A DNA stretch of 7,499 nt, from assembly GCF_915069625.1 (NCBI RefSeq), contig NZ_CAJZFD010000098.1, forward strand, positions 1 through 7,499, read 5' to 3'. The stretch is from an uncultured Veillonella sp. GTDB lineage: Bacteria > Bacillota > Negativicutes > Veillonellales > Veillonellaceae. The notes under the pieces are model-generated. The model was not told the DNA's origin. It ran no database searches and saw only the letters and a list, made by a program, of their open reading frames with translations. The translations under genes were made by a program, and so were the position numbers. Positions 6,470-7,499 of this stretch are shown one piece after another. Positions within the stretch are counted from its first letter, which is position 1. The number at the start of each line of letters is the position of its first letter.

Positions 6470-6495
6470 CAGATATATCGAAAATGATATATCTG
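6470..6495. promoter_or_regulatory. Perfect 10-bp inverted repeat, probable operator
   Basis: CAGATATATC (6470-6479), a 6-bp spacer GAAAAT, then GATATATCTG (6486-6495). Each arm contains the self-palindrome GATATATC, and the two copies start 14 bp apart, so the site is both an inverted and a direct repeat. It ends one base before the -35 of the downstream promoter (6497) and lies just after the start expected from the upstream TATAAT. This is a typical place for a regulator of the aldehyde dehydrogenase. The family of the regulator cannot be told from the sequence. Confidence 0.6.
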
Positions 6496-6496
6496 A

Positions 6497-6525
6497 TTGA
6501 AATATTTAGATATAAGGCGTATGAT
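6497..6525 (+). promoter_or_regulatory. Probable main aldehyde dehydrogenase promoter
   Basis: TTGAAA (6497-6502) and TATGAT (6520-6525) each match five of six bases of the sigma-70/sigma-A consensus and are separated by exactly 17 bp. Transcription would begin near 6532 and give a leader of about 48 nt. The inverted repeat at 6470-6495 would be centred about 50 bp upstream of the start, a position that suits an activator or a repressor that blocks polymerase. Confidence 0.6.
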
Positions 6526-6568
6526 GAAATCACAGAGGAAATCTTCCTCAATCTATATTCCTACATAG
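6521..6568 (+). other. Possible 15-codon leader ORF and small hairpin before the aldehyde dehydrogenase
   Basis: An ATG at 6521 opens a frame for MMKSQRKSSSIYIPT, whose TAG stop (6566-6568) overlaps the ribosome site of the dehydrogenase. Inside it, GAGGAA (6535-6540) and TTCCTC (6544-6549) form a 6-bp hairpin with a 3-nt loop. The ORF could be translated only from an upstream transcript, because the better promoter has its -10 over this ATG. Its own ribosome site (AAGG at about 6514-6517) is weak. Real translation is doubtful. Confidence 0.15.
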
Positions 6569-6579
6569 GAGGTAATGCT

Positions 6580-7499
6580 ATGAGCTTGAACCTTAAAGAA
6601 AGATATGGACTTTTAATTAATAATGAATGGGTAGCTGCATCTGACGGCGCCGAATTCAATGTATATAACCCTGCTAATGGCGAACAACTCGCTATCTGTG
6701 CAGAGGCTACGAAAGACGATGTTGATAAAGCAGTAGACGCTGCAACAGAAGCTTTCAAAACTTGGAAAACAGTATCTCAAGTAGATCGCGCTGATTACTT
6801 GTTAAAAATTGCTGACGCTATCGATGCTCATAAAGAGTATTTGGCACAAGTTGAAACATATGACAATGGTAAACCAATCCGTGAAACTTTGAATGTAGAT
6901 ATTCCACTTGGCGCTGACCATTTCCGTTACTTCGCTGGCGTGCTTCGTTCCGAAGAAGGCTCTGCACAAGTATTTGATGAAAATACCTTGAGCCTCATCG
7001 TTCGCGAACCGATTGGCGTTGTAGGTCAAGTCGTGCCTTGGAACTTCCCATTCCTAATGGCTGCTTGGAAATTGGCACCAGCTCTTGCAGCAGGTTGTAC
7101 AGTTGTTATTAAACCTTCTAGCCATACATCCCTTAGCCTTTTAGTATTAGGCGATATTTTGAAAGAAATCTTGCCTCCAGGCGTTGTAAATATCGTAACT
7201 GGTAAAGGCTCTAAATCTGGTCAATATATCCTTGATCATCCTGGCTTCAGTAAACTTGCTTTCACAGGCTCTACAGAAGTAGGTCTTGATGTATATAAAG
7301 CAGCATCTGAACGCTTGATTCCAGCTACATTGGAATTAGGTGGTAAATCTGCGAATATCTTCTTTGAAGATGCAAACTGGAAACAAGCTCTTGATGGGGC
7401 AATGCTCGGCATCCTCTTTAACCAAGGTCAAGTATGTTGCGCAGGTTCCCGTATCTTCGTACAAGATACAATTTATGATAAATTCGTAGCTGAACTTTC
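6580..7499 (+). CDS. NAD(P)+-dependent aldehyde dehydrogenase, N-terminal 306 codons, cut by window edge
   Basis: Soluble enzyme of the ALDH superfamily that oxidises an aldehyde to a carboxylic acid through a covalent thioester on cysteine. Visible residues are PWNFP (153-157) with the conserved Asn155, the cofactor lysine Lys178 in VVIKPS, FTGSTEVG (228-235) of the Rossmann fold, the general base Glu252 in LELGGKS, and the catalytic Cys286 in FNQGQVCCAGSR. All catalytic positions reached are intact. About 200 further residues are expected beyond the edge. AGGAGG (6567-6572) precedes the ATG by 7 nt; an ATG at 6575 is out of frame. Motifs resemble the acetaldehyde/general-aldehyde branch, but the substrate cannot be assigned. 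It has its own promoter region after the tex terminator and a strong inverted repeat upstream, so it is probably regulated separately from the recQ-tex block. Confidence 0.93.
   Translation, partial: MSLNLKERYGLLINNEWVAASDGAEFNVYNPANGEQLAICAEATKDDVDKAVDAATEAFKTWKTVSQVDRADYLLKIADAIDAHKEYLAQVETYDNGKPIRETLNVDIPLGADHFRYFAGVLRSEEGSAQVFDENTLSLIVREPIGVVGQVVPWNFPFLMAAWKLAPALAAGCTVVIKPSSHTSLSLLVLGDILKEILPPGVVNIVTGKGSKSGQYILDHPGFSKLAFTGSTEVGLDVYKAASERLIPATLELGGKSANIFFEDANWKQALDGAMLGILFNQGQVCCAGSRIFVQDTIYDKFVAEL

Overview
The window reads as chromosomal DNA of a low-to-moderate GC bacterium with strong Shine-Dalgarno sites. Protein flavour (RecQ, a Lactococcus-like ThyA, DHFR, Tex, a Firmicutes-type aldehyde dehydrogenase) and general composition suggest the Negativicutes, most likely Veillonella. 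That genus call is recognition from memory and was not tested by a search. I see no phage, transposon, CRISPR or tRNA/rRNA.

Layout: (1) Positions 1-324, minus strand, hold the N-terminal third or less of a PutP-type Na+/proline symporter that runs off the left edge. (2) Positions 325-646 are an AT-rich divergent promoter region with a minus-strand promoter for putP, a weak candidate plus-strand promoter for recQ, and two 12-bp palindromes exactly 21 bp apart. (3) Positions 647-6341 carry four plus-strand genes in the order recQ, thyA, folA, tex. folA and tex overlap by 4 nt. No convincing terminator or strong promoter separates the four, so they may be one transcription unit, and an intrinsic terminator closes the block at 6396-6434. 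(4) Positions 6435-6579 form a compact regulatory region: two candidate promoters flanking a perfect 10-bp inverted repeat, then a small hairpin and a possible leader ORF. (5) From 6580 to the right edge is the first 306 codons of an NAD(P)+-dependent aldehyde dehydrogenase.

Functional logic: ThyA makes dTMP from dUMP and turns methylene-tetrahydrofolate into dihydrofolate, and DHFR (FolA) regenerates tetrahydrofolate, so the two genes form the thymidylate cycle. RecQ is a DNA helicase whose E. coli counterpart was discovered through thymineless death. Tex is an RNA-binding transcription accessory factor. The cluster therefore joins dTMP supply to genome and transcript maintenance.

No clearly new multi-gene system is present. 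The most unusual signal is a degenerate 28-bp tandem repeat (five units in exact register, 3419-3558) that begins inside the last codons of thyA and fills most of the thyA-folA gap. A second, shorter direct repeat lies just upstream of thyA. Other points worth checking are the operator-like palindromes, the His-to-Ala variant of the ThyA active site, and the Asn/Arg-rich tail of Tex encoded by a 12-bp repeat.
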